Source: an uncultured Pelagibacteraceae bacterium
GTDB lineage: Bacteria > Pseudomonadota > Alphaproteobacteria > Pelagibacterales > Pelagibacteraceae
Assembly: GCA_902634935.1 (NCBI GenBank)
Contig: CACPMF010000004.1
Coordinates: forward strand, 31,838-95,837
DNA: 64,000 nt
Direction: 5' to 3'
The position numbers were made by a program, and so were the translations under genes. Under the pieces are notes generated by a model, which did not search any database, had not been told where the DNA came from, and was given only the letters and a program-made list of their open reading frames with translations. Positions 1 to 9,442 of this stretch are shown here, one piece after another (positions within the stretch are counted from its first letter, which is position 1; the number at the start of each line of letters is the position of its first letter).

Positions 1-203
1 GCAAGCGCAGTTGCTAAAATTGTTGCCGTGTAAACTGCCCCAAAATCAAAAAATCCTTTTTCAGGTCCAGCAAATTCACCTGAAAGTATAAATGGATTTA
101 AAAACATAATGTAAGCCATAGTTAAAAATGTTGTTACACCAGCTATGACTTCAGTACGAAAGTCTGTTTTATGTTTTTTATAATCAAAATAATTATCTAA
201 CAT
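1..203 (-). CDS. NCS2/AzgA-like purine/xanthine permease, N-terminus only (cut by window start)
   Basis: Reverse-strand translation from CAT at 201-203: MLDNYFDYKKHKTDFRTEVIAGVTTFLTMAYIMFLNPFIL..., typical AzgA/NCS2 N-terminus; AGGAGG upstream. Confidence 0.8.
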   Translation of the reverse strand, partial: MLDNYFDYKKHKTDFRTEVIAGVTTFLTMAYIMFLNPFILSGEFAGPEKGFFDFGAVYTATILATAL

Positions 204-338
204 TCGTTCCTCCTAAAGGAATATCTTTATTAGATTCTTAATTGAAATTCGCGATTTTAGATTGAATTATTAACATTTTTCAACTCTGGGGTTTAAATTT
301 GCCTTATTTTGGTGGTTATAATTTATAATAACGTGAAC

Positions 339-641
339 ATGAAAATAAAATTTATTTTAATCTCTATGTTCTCTTTAGTTCTCCTATCTGGTTGTCAAAC
401 AATCAAAAATAAATCTGATGAAGTTGCAGAAAAAGAGAATGAGAAATTTGGACAATTCGTAGGCAAACAAGTTAGTGAATTAAAAATGGAACTTGGAGCA
501 CCTACAGAGGATTTTGTTAATGAACTTGGGAATGAAACTTTGGTTTATAAAACTAAAAAATATGGTTTACCTTGTGACAGAAAATTCGAGATTAATTCTT
601 CAGGTACAATTATAGGATTTAATTCAAGCGGTTGTTTTTAA
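339..641 (+). CDS. small lipoprotein
   Basis: Signal peptide and lipobox LLSGC; ORF 309-641 trimmed to MKIKFILISMF. Confidence 0.65.
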   Translation: MKIKFILISMFSLVLLSGCQTIKNKSDEVAEKENEKFGQFVGKQVSELKMELGAPTEDFVNELGNETLVYKTKKYGLPCDRKFEINSSGTIIGFNSSGCF

Positions 642-644
642 ACC

Positions 645-663
645 TGTGGGGCTTAACCCCACA
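645..663. terminator. hairpin between convergent genes
   Basis: TGTGGGG-CTTAA-CCCCACA perfect 7-bp stem; no strong U-tract. Confidence 0.55.
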
Positions 664-675
664 AGCAAGGTTTAC

Positions 676-1122
676 TTATTTGATTTCAATAAGTTTTCTT
701 TTTTTATGCTCTGGTATTATTCTTTCACAAGCAATAGTTAAAAGACCATCTTTTAGTTGAGCGCCATTTACTTTTACATCATCAGCAATTGTAAATGATC
801 TTGCAAAATGTCTTTGAGATATTCCTTTGTGAATTATTTCACCATCATCGTTTTTATTTTCTGACTTATCAACTTGTTTTGTTCTAACAGTTAATAAATT
901 ATCTTCAAATTCAACTTCAACATCATTTTTACTGAAGCCAGCAAGTGCAACCTCTATAGAGTATTTGTCTTGTCCAGTTCTTCTGATGTTGTATGGCGGA
1001 TAGTTTGATTGCATGGTCAAACCTCCATTTCCAAGCATATTTTCGAATTGGTCAAACATATCGTCGAAACCAATAGAAAACGGTCTTAATGAATTGAAGA
1101 TAGATAGATCCTTACTTGTCAT
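676..1122 (-). CDS. Hsp20 small heat shock protein (IbpA-like)
   Basis: Alpha-crystallin domain sequence (SIEVALAGFSKNDVEVEFEDNLLTV...GISQRHFARSFTI); AGGAGG before MTSKDLS start. Confidence 0.93.
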   Translation of the reverse strand: MTSKDLSIFNSLRPFSIGFDDMFDQFENMLGNGGLTMQSNYPPYNIRRTGQDKYSIEVALAGFSKNDVEVEFEDNLLTVRTKQVDKSENKNDDGEIIHKGISQRHFARSFTIADDVKVNGAQLKDGLLTIACERIIPEHKKRKLIEIK

Positions 1123-1182
1123 AATTTCCTCCTTTGTTAAGCAAGTATATTTTTGCAAGCCCCATTAGGCGACTTACAAATT

Positions 1183-1213
1183 ATATATAGGAATGAAGTT
1201 TATTTTTTCAAGA
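1183..1213 (-). promoter_or_regulatory. putative heat-shock (RpoH-type) promoter for hsp20
   Basis: Reverse strand TCTTGAAA-N14-CCTATATAT. Confidence 0.5.
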
Positions 1214-1217
1214 TTGA

Positions 1218-3293
1218 TTAAATTTTATCAGTAATTTTTAATATAAAAGAATAATCTAGTGCAATTTCTTCAATAGCTCCATCTCTTCCAGACTTGCCAC
1301 CGTGCCCAGCATTCATTTCAGTTTTTAATAGCAGTAGATTATTATCTGTTTTGTATTCTCTAAGCTTGGCAGTAAATTTTGCAGGTTCATCGAACAGAAC
1401 TCTGTTATCACTTAAACTTGTAGTAATTAATATATCCGGATAATCCATTTTTTTTATATTGTTATAAGGTGCATAAGAATAAATATAATCGAAATGTTCC
1501 TTGTTTTCCTTAGCATTTCCGAATTCATCAAATTCTCCTACAGTAAGAGGAAGTGAATGATCTAAATTTGTTGTTAATGAGTCTACAAATGGAACAGCCA
1601 TAATGATACCTTTAAATAATTCCGGATTTTTATTAACAACTGCCCCCATCAATAAACCACCTGCAGAACCACCCATTCCAATTATTTTTCCCTTAGATGT
1701 ATATTTTTTTTCAATAAGAAATTTTGCAACTGCAATATAATCCTCAAAAGTATTTTTTTTATTAAGAAGTTTTCCCTCCTTCCACCATTTCATTCCTTTT
1801 TCCATTCCCCCTCTTATATGTGCAGTGACCCATATTATATCTCGACCAATTAAACTTAATCTCGTTGAGGAAAAGTTTGGTGTCATTGAACTTCCATACG
1901 AACCGTAGCCATACAATAGTAAATTAGCTGAGCCATCGACTGGTGTATTTTTATGCCTAGTTATTGTTATTGGAATTAATCTATTGTCATGTGAAGAACA
2001 CTCAAGTCGTTCCACTATGTAATCATCTGAATTGTGACCAGATGGAATTTCCTGTTCTTTTAATAATTTTCTCTCTTTAGACTTAAGATTATACAAATAC
2101 GTTCTTCCAGGTGTTTTTGGTGACGAATATGACAAGTGAACCTCATCAGTATTCTTATCTTTTTGAGCTAAAGAAATACCAGGAACAATAACTTTTTCGT
2201 CAGAAAAAATAATTTCCTCCTCTTTGTTGGTTTTGGGGTCTCTAAGAATAAGTTTGCTCAATGCGTTTGAGGTTTCAGATCGTATTATCCAATTTTTTAA
2301 AAATACTAAACCACCTATCAAAACTTCGTTTCTTGCTGGTATAAAAACTTCCCAATTTTGATCTTCCAAACTTCTTGCTCTCTCAATTTTAAAATCTTCA
2401 GCATCTTTATTGGTGTGTTTGTAAAAATGCTCATCCCAAGAATTTACGGAATAAATTATTCCTCTTTCCCTTTTTTGAATAAGTTTTGGTTTTGGTTCCT
2501 GTTCGTCCACTGAAAAATAATATTGTTCGGATGTATTATGATCTGAAGAAGTAATAAAAAAAAATTTTTCATCTGAACTAATACCTAATCCAACTGTGAA
2601 TGCTTCACTTTTTTCCTCAAAAATAAGCTCATCATCTAAAACATTGCTACCCAATTTATGTCTGAATATTTTTCTTGGTCTATGATGTTCATCAAGTTTT
2701 GAGTAAAAAATGTACTTATCATCTAAACTAAATGTGATGCTTCCACTTGTTTCCTGTATTTTTTCGGTGATTAATTTATTTGTTTCTATATCTCGTACAT
2801 GAATTGTGTAATATTCAGATCCCTTCAAATCTAGAGAGTAAGCAAGATATTTATCATTAAAACTAACTTCCAAATCTCCTAAACCAAAATATTCAGTATT
2901 TAATTTTTCTTTTTCCTTATCGCCATTCCAAATTTCCTCTACTTCACTGGTATTAATTTTTTTTCTTAATTTAATTGAATAATTTCCTTTTTCTGTTGTT
3001 TTGGTCCAATACTCATAGCGAACATCTTTAAAAGGCAACGATTGATCCTCTAATTTTATTCTTCCTTTGATTTCATCAAATATTTTTTTTTGACTATCTT
3101 TAGTATTTTTCATTTGATATTCAAAATATGCATTTTCTTCCTCTAGATATTTTCTAACTTCAGGTATAAGCTTTGAGCTATCCTTGAGGACTTCTAAAAT
3201 ATTTTTTTGATGTATCCAGCTATAATTATCTTCCCAAGAGACATCGTGACAAGTTTTTACTTCTGGTTTTTTTTGTAATTGTGGTATTTTCAT
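1218..3293 (-). CDS. ptrB: prolyl oligopeptidase family protein / oligopeptidase B
   Basis: S9 catalytic motif GGSAGGLLMG, ...LLLYGYGSYG..., C-terminal AGHGG. Confidence 0.9.
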   Translation of the reverse strand: MKIPQLQKKPEVKTCHDVSWEDNYSWIHQKNILEVLKDSSKLIPEVRKYLEEENAYFEYQMKNTKDSQKKIFDEIKGRIKLEDQSLPFKDVRYEYWTKTTEKGNYSIKLRKKINTSEVEEIWNGDKEKEKLNTEYFGLGDLEVSFNDKYLAYSLDLKGSEYYTIHVRDIETNKLITEKIQETSGSITFSLDDKYIFYSKLDEHHRPRKIFRHKLGSNVLDDELIFEEKSEAFTVGLGISSDEKFFFITSSDHNTSEQYYFSVDEQEPKPKLIQKRERGIIYSVNSWDEHFYKHTNKDAEDFKIERARSLEDQNWEVFIPARNEVLIGGLVFLKNWIIRSETSNALSKLILRDPKTNKEEEIIFSDEKVIVPGISLAQKDKNTDEVHLSYSSPKTPGRTYLYNLKSKERKLLKEQEIPSGHNSDDYIVERLECSSHDNRLIPITITRHKNTPVDGSANLLLYGYGSYGSSMTPNFSSTRLSLIGRDIIWVTAHIRGGMEKGMKWWKEGKLLNKKNTFEDYIAVAKFLIEKKYTSKGKIIGMGGSAGGLLMGAVVNKNPELFKGIIMAVPFVDSLTTNLDHSLPLTVGEFDEFGNAKENKEHFDYIYSYAPYNNIKKMDYPDILITTSLSDNRVLFDEPAKFTAKLREYKTDNNLLLLKTEMNAGHGGKSGRDGAIEEIALDYSFILKITDKI

Positions 3294-3308
3294 TATGAAA
3301 TTTATTAC

Positions 3309-3821
3309 ATGAATTATTTTATTTTAATACTTATAATTTTTATTGTTGTATATCTATTCCTAAATTGGTTTGCCAAAACATCTTCAAAAAAAATTTCAAA
3401 GTATATTAGATTATTTATAATTTTTTTTTCGGTTCTTTTAGCATTTCTTATGTTTTATGCTGGAAGGTATATTTTCTCATTACCATTTTTGTTGGCAATA
3501 CTTCCTTTAATTAAAACAAAAGCTGGCATTACTTTGCTTCAATTAATCCGAATCTGGGGACTTTTACGTGTTTTAAAAAGCTCTGGAAGATTTAACTTTA
3601 ACAATTTTAATCAAGCCAAAAATACTCAAAATATGAAAATTGATGAGGCATACAAAATTCTTAATCTAAATATTAATAAAAAATATTCAAAAGAAGAGGT
3701 AATGAAATCTTACAAGAGTATTATGAAAAAAATACATCCAGATGTAAGTCCTGAACTTTCAAGATTGGCATCTATTGTAAACGAAGCTAAGGATGTTGTG
3801 ATAAAAAGTATAGATATTTAA
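3309..3821 (+). CDS. membrane-anchored DnaJ-domain protein
   Basis: N-terminal TM segments and C-terminal J-domain with KKIHPDVSPE (HPD). Confidence 0.75.
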   Translation: MNYFILILIIFIVVYLFLNWFAKTSSKKISKYIRLFIIFFSVLLAFLMFYAGRYIFSLPFLLAILPLIKTKAGITLLQLIRIWGLLRVLKSSGRFNFNNFNQAKNTQNMKIDEAYKILNLNINKKYSKEEVMKSYKSIMKKIHPDVSPELSRLASIVNEAKDVVIKSIDI

Positions 3822-3858
3822 TCTTTACTAAAAAAATATTATCTATTAATTTATTATA

Positions 3859-4743
3859 ATGAGTAAGGTAAATGGTATATACGCTGCAACACTATCAGTA
3901 TTAAATGATGATTTGTCACTAAACGTTAAAAAAACCATTAATCATGCAGAGAATGTAATGGAATTAGGGTGTCACGGTGTAGCTTTTTTTGGCAGTACAG
4001 GCCAGTCACAACTAATTTCTTTATCTGATAAGATACAAATGATCAATAATCTACCTAGTAGTCAATATATAGAAAAATTTATTATTGGCACTGGTTTGAA
4101 TTCGCTAGGTGACACAATTAACTTGATGAGAATTTCGCTGTCGAATAAATTAAATAAATTTTTAATAATGCCACCAGCTTATTATAAGTATGAGGATGAT
4201 GATGTTATTGATTTTTACTCAAAGATTATTGAGGCTTTGCCTGAAAGTGAAATTATACTTTATAATTTTGAAAAATTATCAGGTTATATTTTTAGTATAG
4301 ATTGTATTGAAAAATTAGTCTCTAAATTCCCAAAACAAATTATTGGGGTAAAAGATAGTTCATATAATCTCTATAAAAATTTAAAAATTGATAATTTTTC
4401 TGTCATGCCTGGTTCGGAAATAAAACTATTGGAAGGACTATCTTCTGGTTGCTCAGGTATTATTACTGCAACCGCTAATGTTACAGCTTCACTTGCAAGA
4501 AGTGTTTATGATGATTTTTTAAACAACAAAGATCAGACACAAAACAAAAAACTATGCGATGTAAGAAGAATATTCGACAAATTTAATTTGATTTCTGGAT
4601 TACATACTTTTTTAAAGAACAAAGATAATAACTTTAAAAACTTATTACCACCTCTTCACTTACTCCCTAAAGATCAAGAGAAAGAATTAAAAACATTATT
4701 AAAAAATCTAGATTTCGATGTTAAAATAACAAAAGCTGCATAA
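3859..4743 (+). CDS. dihydrodipicolinate synthase / N-acetylneuraminate lyase family protein
   Basis: GSTGQSQLISLSDK, LYNFEKLSGY, IIGVKDSS motifs of the DHDPS superfamily. Confidence 0.85.
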   Translation: MSKVNGIYAATLSVLNDDLSLNVKKTINHAENVMELGCHGVAFFGSTGQSQLISLSDKIQMINNLPSSQYIEKFIIGTGLNSLGDTINLMRISLSNKLNKFLIMPPAYYKYEDDDVIDFYSKIIEALPESEIILYNFEKLSGYIFSIDCIEKLVSKFPKQIIGVKDSSYNLYKNLKIDNFSVMPGSEIKLLEGLSSGCSGIITATANVTASLARSVYDDFLNNKDQTQNKKLCDVRRIFDKFNLISGLHTFLKNKDNNFKNLLPPLHLLPKDQEKELKTLLKNLDFDVKITKAA

Positions 4744-5930
4744 TGAATTTAGCTAATTTTTTAAATAAAATATTTACTCAGGATGGGTTTATATTAATTG
4801 ACTATAATTCAAAAAAATATCAAATAGGCAAACCTATCAAAGCAAAACCTATAAACTTAAAAATTTTAGATAAATCTTTGCATTATAAATTAATGTATTA
4901 TCCTGATTTATATTTTGGAGAGGCTTATACAGATGGATCATTAATCATTGAGAATGGAACACTTACAGAGTTTTTAGAAATAGCTTTTAAAAATATAGGT
5001 AGAAATGAAATTAGTTTATACAGCAAGTTTTTAAAAAAAATTAGAGGAACCTATAGATATCTCACTAATTATAATCAAATTACAAAATCAAAAAAAAATG
5101 TTAGCCATCACTACGATATATCAGAAAAACTTTATGATCTTTTTTTGGATGAAAAAAGACAATATTCATGTGCTTACTTTAAAGATGAAAATAAAACTAT
5201 AGATGAGGCTCAAAATGACAAAATTGATCATATAATTAAAAAATTAAATATAAAACCAAACCAAAAAGTATTAGATATAGGATCAGGCTGGGGTTCTCTT
5301 GCAATCGAAATTGCTAAGAAAACAAGTTCTCATGTGGTAGGAATAACACTTTCAGAAAATCAATTAGAATATAGTAAAAAAAAAGTTAAGGAATTAAATC
5401 TAGGTAATCAGGTAGATTTTAAACTTATTGATTATAGACAAATAAATGAAAAGTTTGATCGAATTGTAAGCGTTGGAATGTTTGAGCATGTGGGAAGGAA
5501 ATATTATCAAAAGTTTTTTAATCAAGTTTCAAAATTACTAAATGAAGATGGAGCAGCTTTAATCCATACAATTGGCTCAGTAAACAGCCCAAGAGACCCT
5601 CAGCCATGGATAAATAAGTATATATTTCCAGGAGGTTATACTCCAAGCTTGAGCGAGATCGCTAGTCCTATAGAAAATTCCGGTTTAATTTTAACAGATT
5701 TGGAGGTTTTAAGAATGCACTACGCTCACACACTCAGACATTGGAAAGAAAGATTTTTGCTAAAAAAAGACCAAGTTTTAGATATGTTCGATGAAAGGTT
5801 CATGAGGATGTGGGAATTTTATCTTACAAGTTGTGAAATGGCTTTTAAATGGGGAGATCAGGTTGTATTTCAATTACAATTAACAAAAAAATTAACTTCA
5901 GTTCCAAATACTAGAGACTATATTTATTAA
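4743..5930 (+). CDS. cfa: cyclopropane-fatty-acyl-phospholipid synthase
   Basis: VLDIGSGWGSLAIEIAK, NVSHHYDISEKLYDLFLD, MFEHVG motifs. Confidence 0.92.
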   Translation: MNLANFLNKIFTQDGFILIDYNSKKYQIGKPIKAKPINLKILDKSLHYKLMYYPDLYFGEAYTDGSLIIENGTLTEFLEIAFKNIGRNEISLYSKFLKKIRGTYRYLTNYNQITKSKKNVSHHYDISEKLYDLFLDEKRQYSCAYFKDENKTIDEAQNDKIDHIIKKLNIKPNQKVLDIGSGWGSLAIEIAKKTSSHVVGITLSENQLEYSKKKVKELNLGNQVDFKLIDYRQINEKFDRIVSVGMFEHVGRKYYQKFFNQVSKLLNEDGAALIHTIGSVNSPRDPQPWINKYIFPGGYTPSLSEIASPIENSGLILTDLEVLRMHYAHTLRHWKERFLLKKDQVLDMFDERFMRMWEFYLTSCEMAFKWGDQVVFQLQLTKKLTSVPNTRDYIY

Positions 5931-5962
5931 ATTATTACTGATAGGTCTTTAAATTCGTCTTA

Positions 5963-7159
5963 ATGAAGAAAAAAAAAAATCGAAAAAAAAAATTAAAAAA
6001 GAGAAAAGTCATTAAATTAAAAAAAACTAATAGATTATCGAAGTTTAATAGAAAAATAAAAAAAAAAAGAACAAGAGTTAGATCTAAAAAAATTAAAAAT
6101 AGACAAAAAAGAAAAATTAAACAAAAAAAAATTAAAATTCTCCCACAACAAAAATCAGATAGTTTAATTCTAAAAACAATAAGAATTCAAGAGGCTATAA
6201 AATCAAAATTTACATTTAAGTTTAATATCAATTTTTTGGCTATTGATAGAGTTATAGCTAATTTTTTTCAGAAAATAGACCAAAAAATAATTGAATATAG
6301 AGAAATTAAAGCAGATGAGAAAAGAAGAATTAAATTAGAAAAATTAGAAATAGCTCAACAGCAAAAAAAACTTTTACAAAAGGAAAAAAAGGAAGACGAG
6401 GAAAATAAATTAAAGCTGAAACAAAAAGAATTAAAAGAAGAGGAAAGGTTAGAAAAAGAGAGGGCAAAAGATATAAAAATTTTTTTAAGAAAAGAACAAG
6501 CATTAATCAGAAAAGAACAAGCTGAAAGACAGAAAAAATTCTTACAAGAAATAAAATTAGAACAACAAATAGAAAAGTTTAGAATTAGAGAAATCAAAGA
6601 ACTTGAAAAATTAGAAAAAGTTGCTCTTAAAGAAAAGAGAGATGATTATTCAGGTTTACAAGAAAGAATAGAAAAACTTAAAAACAAATATCAACAACTA
6701 AGGGATCAAAAAATTAGAGAAAGAGTTGAGGCTCTAGGCGTTGAAATTCAAGAAGGAGATAATAGAGAAACACTATTAAAAAAAGAGAGAGAATACAATA
6801 TTGCCAGACAAAAAATTGAACTGGCCCTTGAAAGTTTTTATAGAAGTGCAAATAGTTTAGTTTTCCAACTTAACAAAAGATATATTACAAAGCATATGTC
6901 CATACTTAGATGTATAGATAGAAGATTCGAAACAGGAGAAATATTTATAAAATGGGATGAAACAATTGATGATGAATGGTTAATTTTAATTTATATTAAA
7001 GATAATTCTCCAGACAAAGGAATTATAATTGAGGATAAATCGAATGAGGAAAAAAATTTTTCTTATGAATACAAACCTAGCGAAATATTTAAAGCATCAG
7101 ACATGATGGTGGACTCCTTAACACAACTAATCGCAAGAAAAAGATCTAAGAAAAACTAA
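5963..7159 (+). CDS. hypothetical: extremely basic N-terminus, long coiled coil, C-terminal globular segment
   Basis: 398-aa ORF; about 36 of first 60 residues are K/R with no acidic residue; K/E/L heptads; distinct C-terminus GEIFIKWDETIDDEWLILIYIKD. Confidence 0.75.
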   Translation: MKKKKNRKKKLKKRKVIKLKKTNRLSKFNRKIKKKRTRVRSKKIKNRQKRKIKQKKIKILPQQKSDSLILKTIRIQEAIKSKFTFKFNINFLAIDRVIANFFQKIDQKIIEYREIKADEKRRIKLEKLEIAQQQKKLLQKEKKEDEENKLKLKQKELKEEERLEKERAKDIKIFLRKEQALIRKEQAERQKKFLQEIKLEQQIEKFRIREIKELEKLEKVALKEKRDDYSGLQERIEKLKNKYQQLRDQKIRERVEALGVEIQEGDNRETLLKKEREYNIARQKIELALESFYRSANSLVFQLNKRYITKHMSILRCIDRRFETGEIFIKWDETIDDEWLILIYIKDNSPDKGIIIEDKSNEEKNFSYEYKPSEIFKASDMMVDSLTQLIARKRSKKN

Positions 7160-7701
7160 ACTTGTAACTCCTTTATCAATTTTTTAATTAATTCAATACT
7201 TTGACCATTCTTAATAAGTGGATAAATTGATTTTGCCTTTTCTAAGTCAACTAAAGCTTTTTCATACTCCTTTAATGACAAATAAATCTGAGCTCTTCCT
7301 GATAATGCTCCGAAATGCCTTGGCTCTAAACTTAAAACCTGTTCAATATCTTTTAAAGAAGCATCATAATTTCCCATTAAAAATAGCAAAGTGGCTCTTT
7401 TATTCCAAGCTTCAGCCCAATTGGGATCTTCAGTTATTACATCGCTAAACAATTTTAGTGCTAGACGGTATTGATTGTTGTTCATTGAAAATGTGCCATT
7501 TTCAAGCTTGTCAGTTAAATATTTACTTTTTGGGTGAGTAACCCAATCCCTCCAAATATTTTTTTCAATATACTCTGCAGCATAAATATTTTCTGCCTTT
7601 TGCAACTCATCGAAAAGATTATTTAAATCTTTAGCATTTAACTTAAAAAAAGATATTGAGAGAATTAAAATAACAAAAGAAATTTTTTTAATCACTAACA
7701 T
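7156..7701 (-). CDS. TPR-repeat protein, exported
   Basis: Signal-like N-terminus MLVIKKISFVILILSISFF; TPR motifs PNWAEAWNKRATLLFLMGNYDASLKDIEQVLSLEP. Confidence 0.75.
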   Translation of the reverse strand: MLVIKKISFVILILSISFFKLNAKDLNNLFDELQKAENIYAAEYIEKNIWRDWVTHPKSKYLTDKLENGTFSMNNNQYRLALKLFSDVITEDPNWAEAWNKRATLLFLMGNYDASLKDIEQVLSLEPRHFGALSGRAQIYLSLKEYEKALVDLEKAKSIYPLIKNGQSIELIKKLIKELQV

Positions 7702-9112
7702 AAACTGAAATACCTCTCGAATTAATATCAACATCAAATTTTTTATGAAGTGGTGGGAAAGCTCTCTGAGAACAATCTAAACGATCGCAAGTTCTACATG
7801 ATACACCAACAGGAATTTCAGATTTTTTATCATTTAAATCTAAATTTTCTGTATAAACAAAATCTTTAGCGTATTTAGCTTGGCATCCTAAACCAATAGA
7901 AAGCATACTTTTCTTTTGACCATATCTTCCAATTCCTTTTTCTACAGTTCGGGCAATACAAACATATTTTTCTCCATTTGTCATTTTGCTAACGGCAGCC
8001 TGAATTACGCCAGGCCTTGAAAAAGCTGAATAAACATTCCAACGTGGACAAGCACCACCATATCTTGGTATCTCAATTCCAGATAATGAAAATCTTTTCG
8101 ATATATTGCCAGCAACATCTACCCTTAAAAAGTGAAATGGAACCCCAGGTTTTTTTGGATCATTTAAACAAGTTACTCTATGAGTAACTTGCTCAAATGA
8201 AGTTGCAAATGTATTTTGTAAAAGTTCCAAATCGTATTTAAGTTTTTTACACTCTGAGTGAAATAAATTATAAGGCATTAAAATTGCTGCCCCGCAATAG
8301 TTTAATAGAGCAACTTTTGATAATTTTTTTGACTCCTCGGATGGAAAATTAAATGTCCCTAAATATTCGTTAATTAAATCCTCTGCACCCTCTTGTGCAA
8401 TTTGTGCAGCCGCATGAAGCTTCTTTGTTTCCAAAGATAAGTAATCCGACAAGTAAAGCTCTTTACTTTTTTTATTATAGATTTTGGAAAATGGTTTACC
8501 CTCCTCTGGAATAATGTCCTTAACTGTTATTCCATATTCTGTTTTCAAAAATTCACATAGGGCAACATATCTCGTTCTATTATTTTGTTTTATTTTTTCA
8601 AATATTTCGTTAGCGAAATTTTCAAGTTTAGAAAAATAGTTTTTATTTTCTTGAAGAAAATCAGAGATTACTTCGCCAGGAAATGAATTTTTTCTACTGT
8701 CAACTATTTTCCCTGAAAGTTTCTCTATTTTGTTTACAAGTTCGTGATCTTTTTTTTTTAAAATATCTCCAAGTCTAATCAAAGCCTTTCCTATTTTAGG
8801 ATTACTGCTAGCTAAATCTTTTACTTCTGGACCTAATATATCTAAATCTTCAAAAAGTTGATCGTCTAGTAACTCTGATATTGTATTAATCATGTTAACA
8901 TCAGATTTAGAGGTAAGATCTGAGATATTAATTTTTAATTCATCACAAATTTTAATTAATAAATCACCGTCAACTTTTCTCTTTCCACCTTCAATTAATG
9001 CTAGGTAGCTAGGTGATATTTCCAATTGGCTAGCAAGCTTATTAGCTTGCATCCCAATTTGTCTTCTAAAAGCCTTAATTTTAGGACCTAATTTAAAATC
9101 TAATTGACTCAT
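7688..9112 (-). CDS. XRE-family regulator of the short-chain fatty acyl (ScfR/RamB-like) type
   Basis: N-terminal HTH (LASQLEISPSYLALIEGGKRKV), ImmA/IrrE-like middle, C-terminal Cys motif GVSCRTCDRLDCSQRAFPPL (DUF2083-like). Confidence 0.9.
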   Translation of the reverse strand: MSQLDFKLGPKIKAFRRQIGMQANKLASQLEISPSYLALIEGGKRKVDGDLLIKICDELKINISDLTSKSDVNMINTISELLDDQLFEDLDILGPEVKDLASSNPKIGKALIRLGDILKKKDHELVNKIEKLSGKIVDSRKNSFPGEVISDFLQENKNYFSKLENFANEIFEKIKQNNRTRYVALCEFLKTEYGITVKDIIPEEGKPFSKIYNKKSKELYLSDYLSLETKKLHAAAQIAQEGAEDLINEYLGTFNFPSEESKKLSKVALLNYCGAAILMPYNLFHSECKKLKYDLELLQNTFATSFEQVTHRVTCLNDPKKPGVPFHFLRVDVAGNISKRFSLSGIEIPRYGGACPRWNVYSAFSRPGVIQAAVSKMTNGEKYVCIARTVEKGIGRYGQKKSMLSIGLGCQAKYAKDFVYTENLDLNDKKSEIPVGVSCRTCDRLDCSQRAFPPLHKKFDVDINSRGISVYVSD

Positions 9113-9118
9113 TTACTA

Positions 9119-9209
9119 TTTGTAAATTTTGTAAATTTATATTTACAAAAAATTTCCACTATTTACTTTCAATATAGCGTTTTTTGTAGAATTTGTAAAT
9201 ATTGTAAAT
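9119..9209. promoter_or_regulatory. operator array of TTTGTAAAT-type repeats
   Basis: TTTGTAAAT at 9119-9127 and 9128-9136, inverted ATTTACAAA 9141-9149, TTTGTAGAA 9183-9191, TTTGTAAAT 9192-9200, ATTGTAAAT 9201-9209. Confidence 0.65.
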
Positions 9210-9221
9210 TATAAGATTTAC

Positions 9222-9386
9222 ATGGATAAAGATAAAATCAAAAACAACGAAATTGATGCGCAAATTATCAGTAAGGAAGATTTAGACCATCACAATAGTC
9301 GAGGAGTTTATATGAGAGACGATCATTGTGACTGGGGTTCAAGTGGATTGGATCAGTTAATAAATCCTATTAACGAAACTAACTAG
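9222..9386 (+). CDS. small ORF, 54 aa, upstream of aceA
   Basis: ATG...TAG: MDKDKIKNNEIDAQIISKEDLDHHNSRGVYMRDDHCDWGSSGLDQLINPINETN; below ORF-track cutoff. Confidence 0.55.
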   Translation: MDKDKIKNNEIDAQIISKEDLDHHNSRGVYMRDDHCDWGSSGLDQLINPINETN

Positions 9387-9442
9387 ATCTCTTTACTTTT
9401 ATTCAATTTCAAAAATAAACAACTTTTACAAAACACGAAAAT

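Noticed and set aside
1123-1182. Possible RNA thermometer in the hsp20 5' leader
   Set aside because: UUUGU/ACAAA pairing can be drawn but does not sequester the AGGAGG ribosome-binding site; too weak to claim
6355-6597. 80-aa Phe/Ser-rich minus ORF
   Set aside because: Antisense shadow of the Lys/Glu-rich coiled coil
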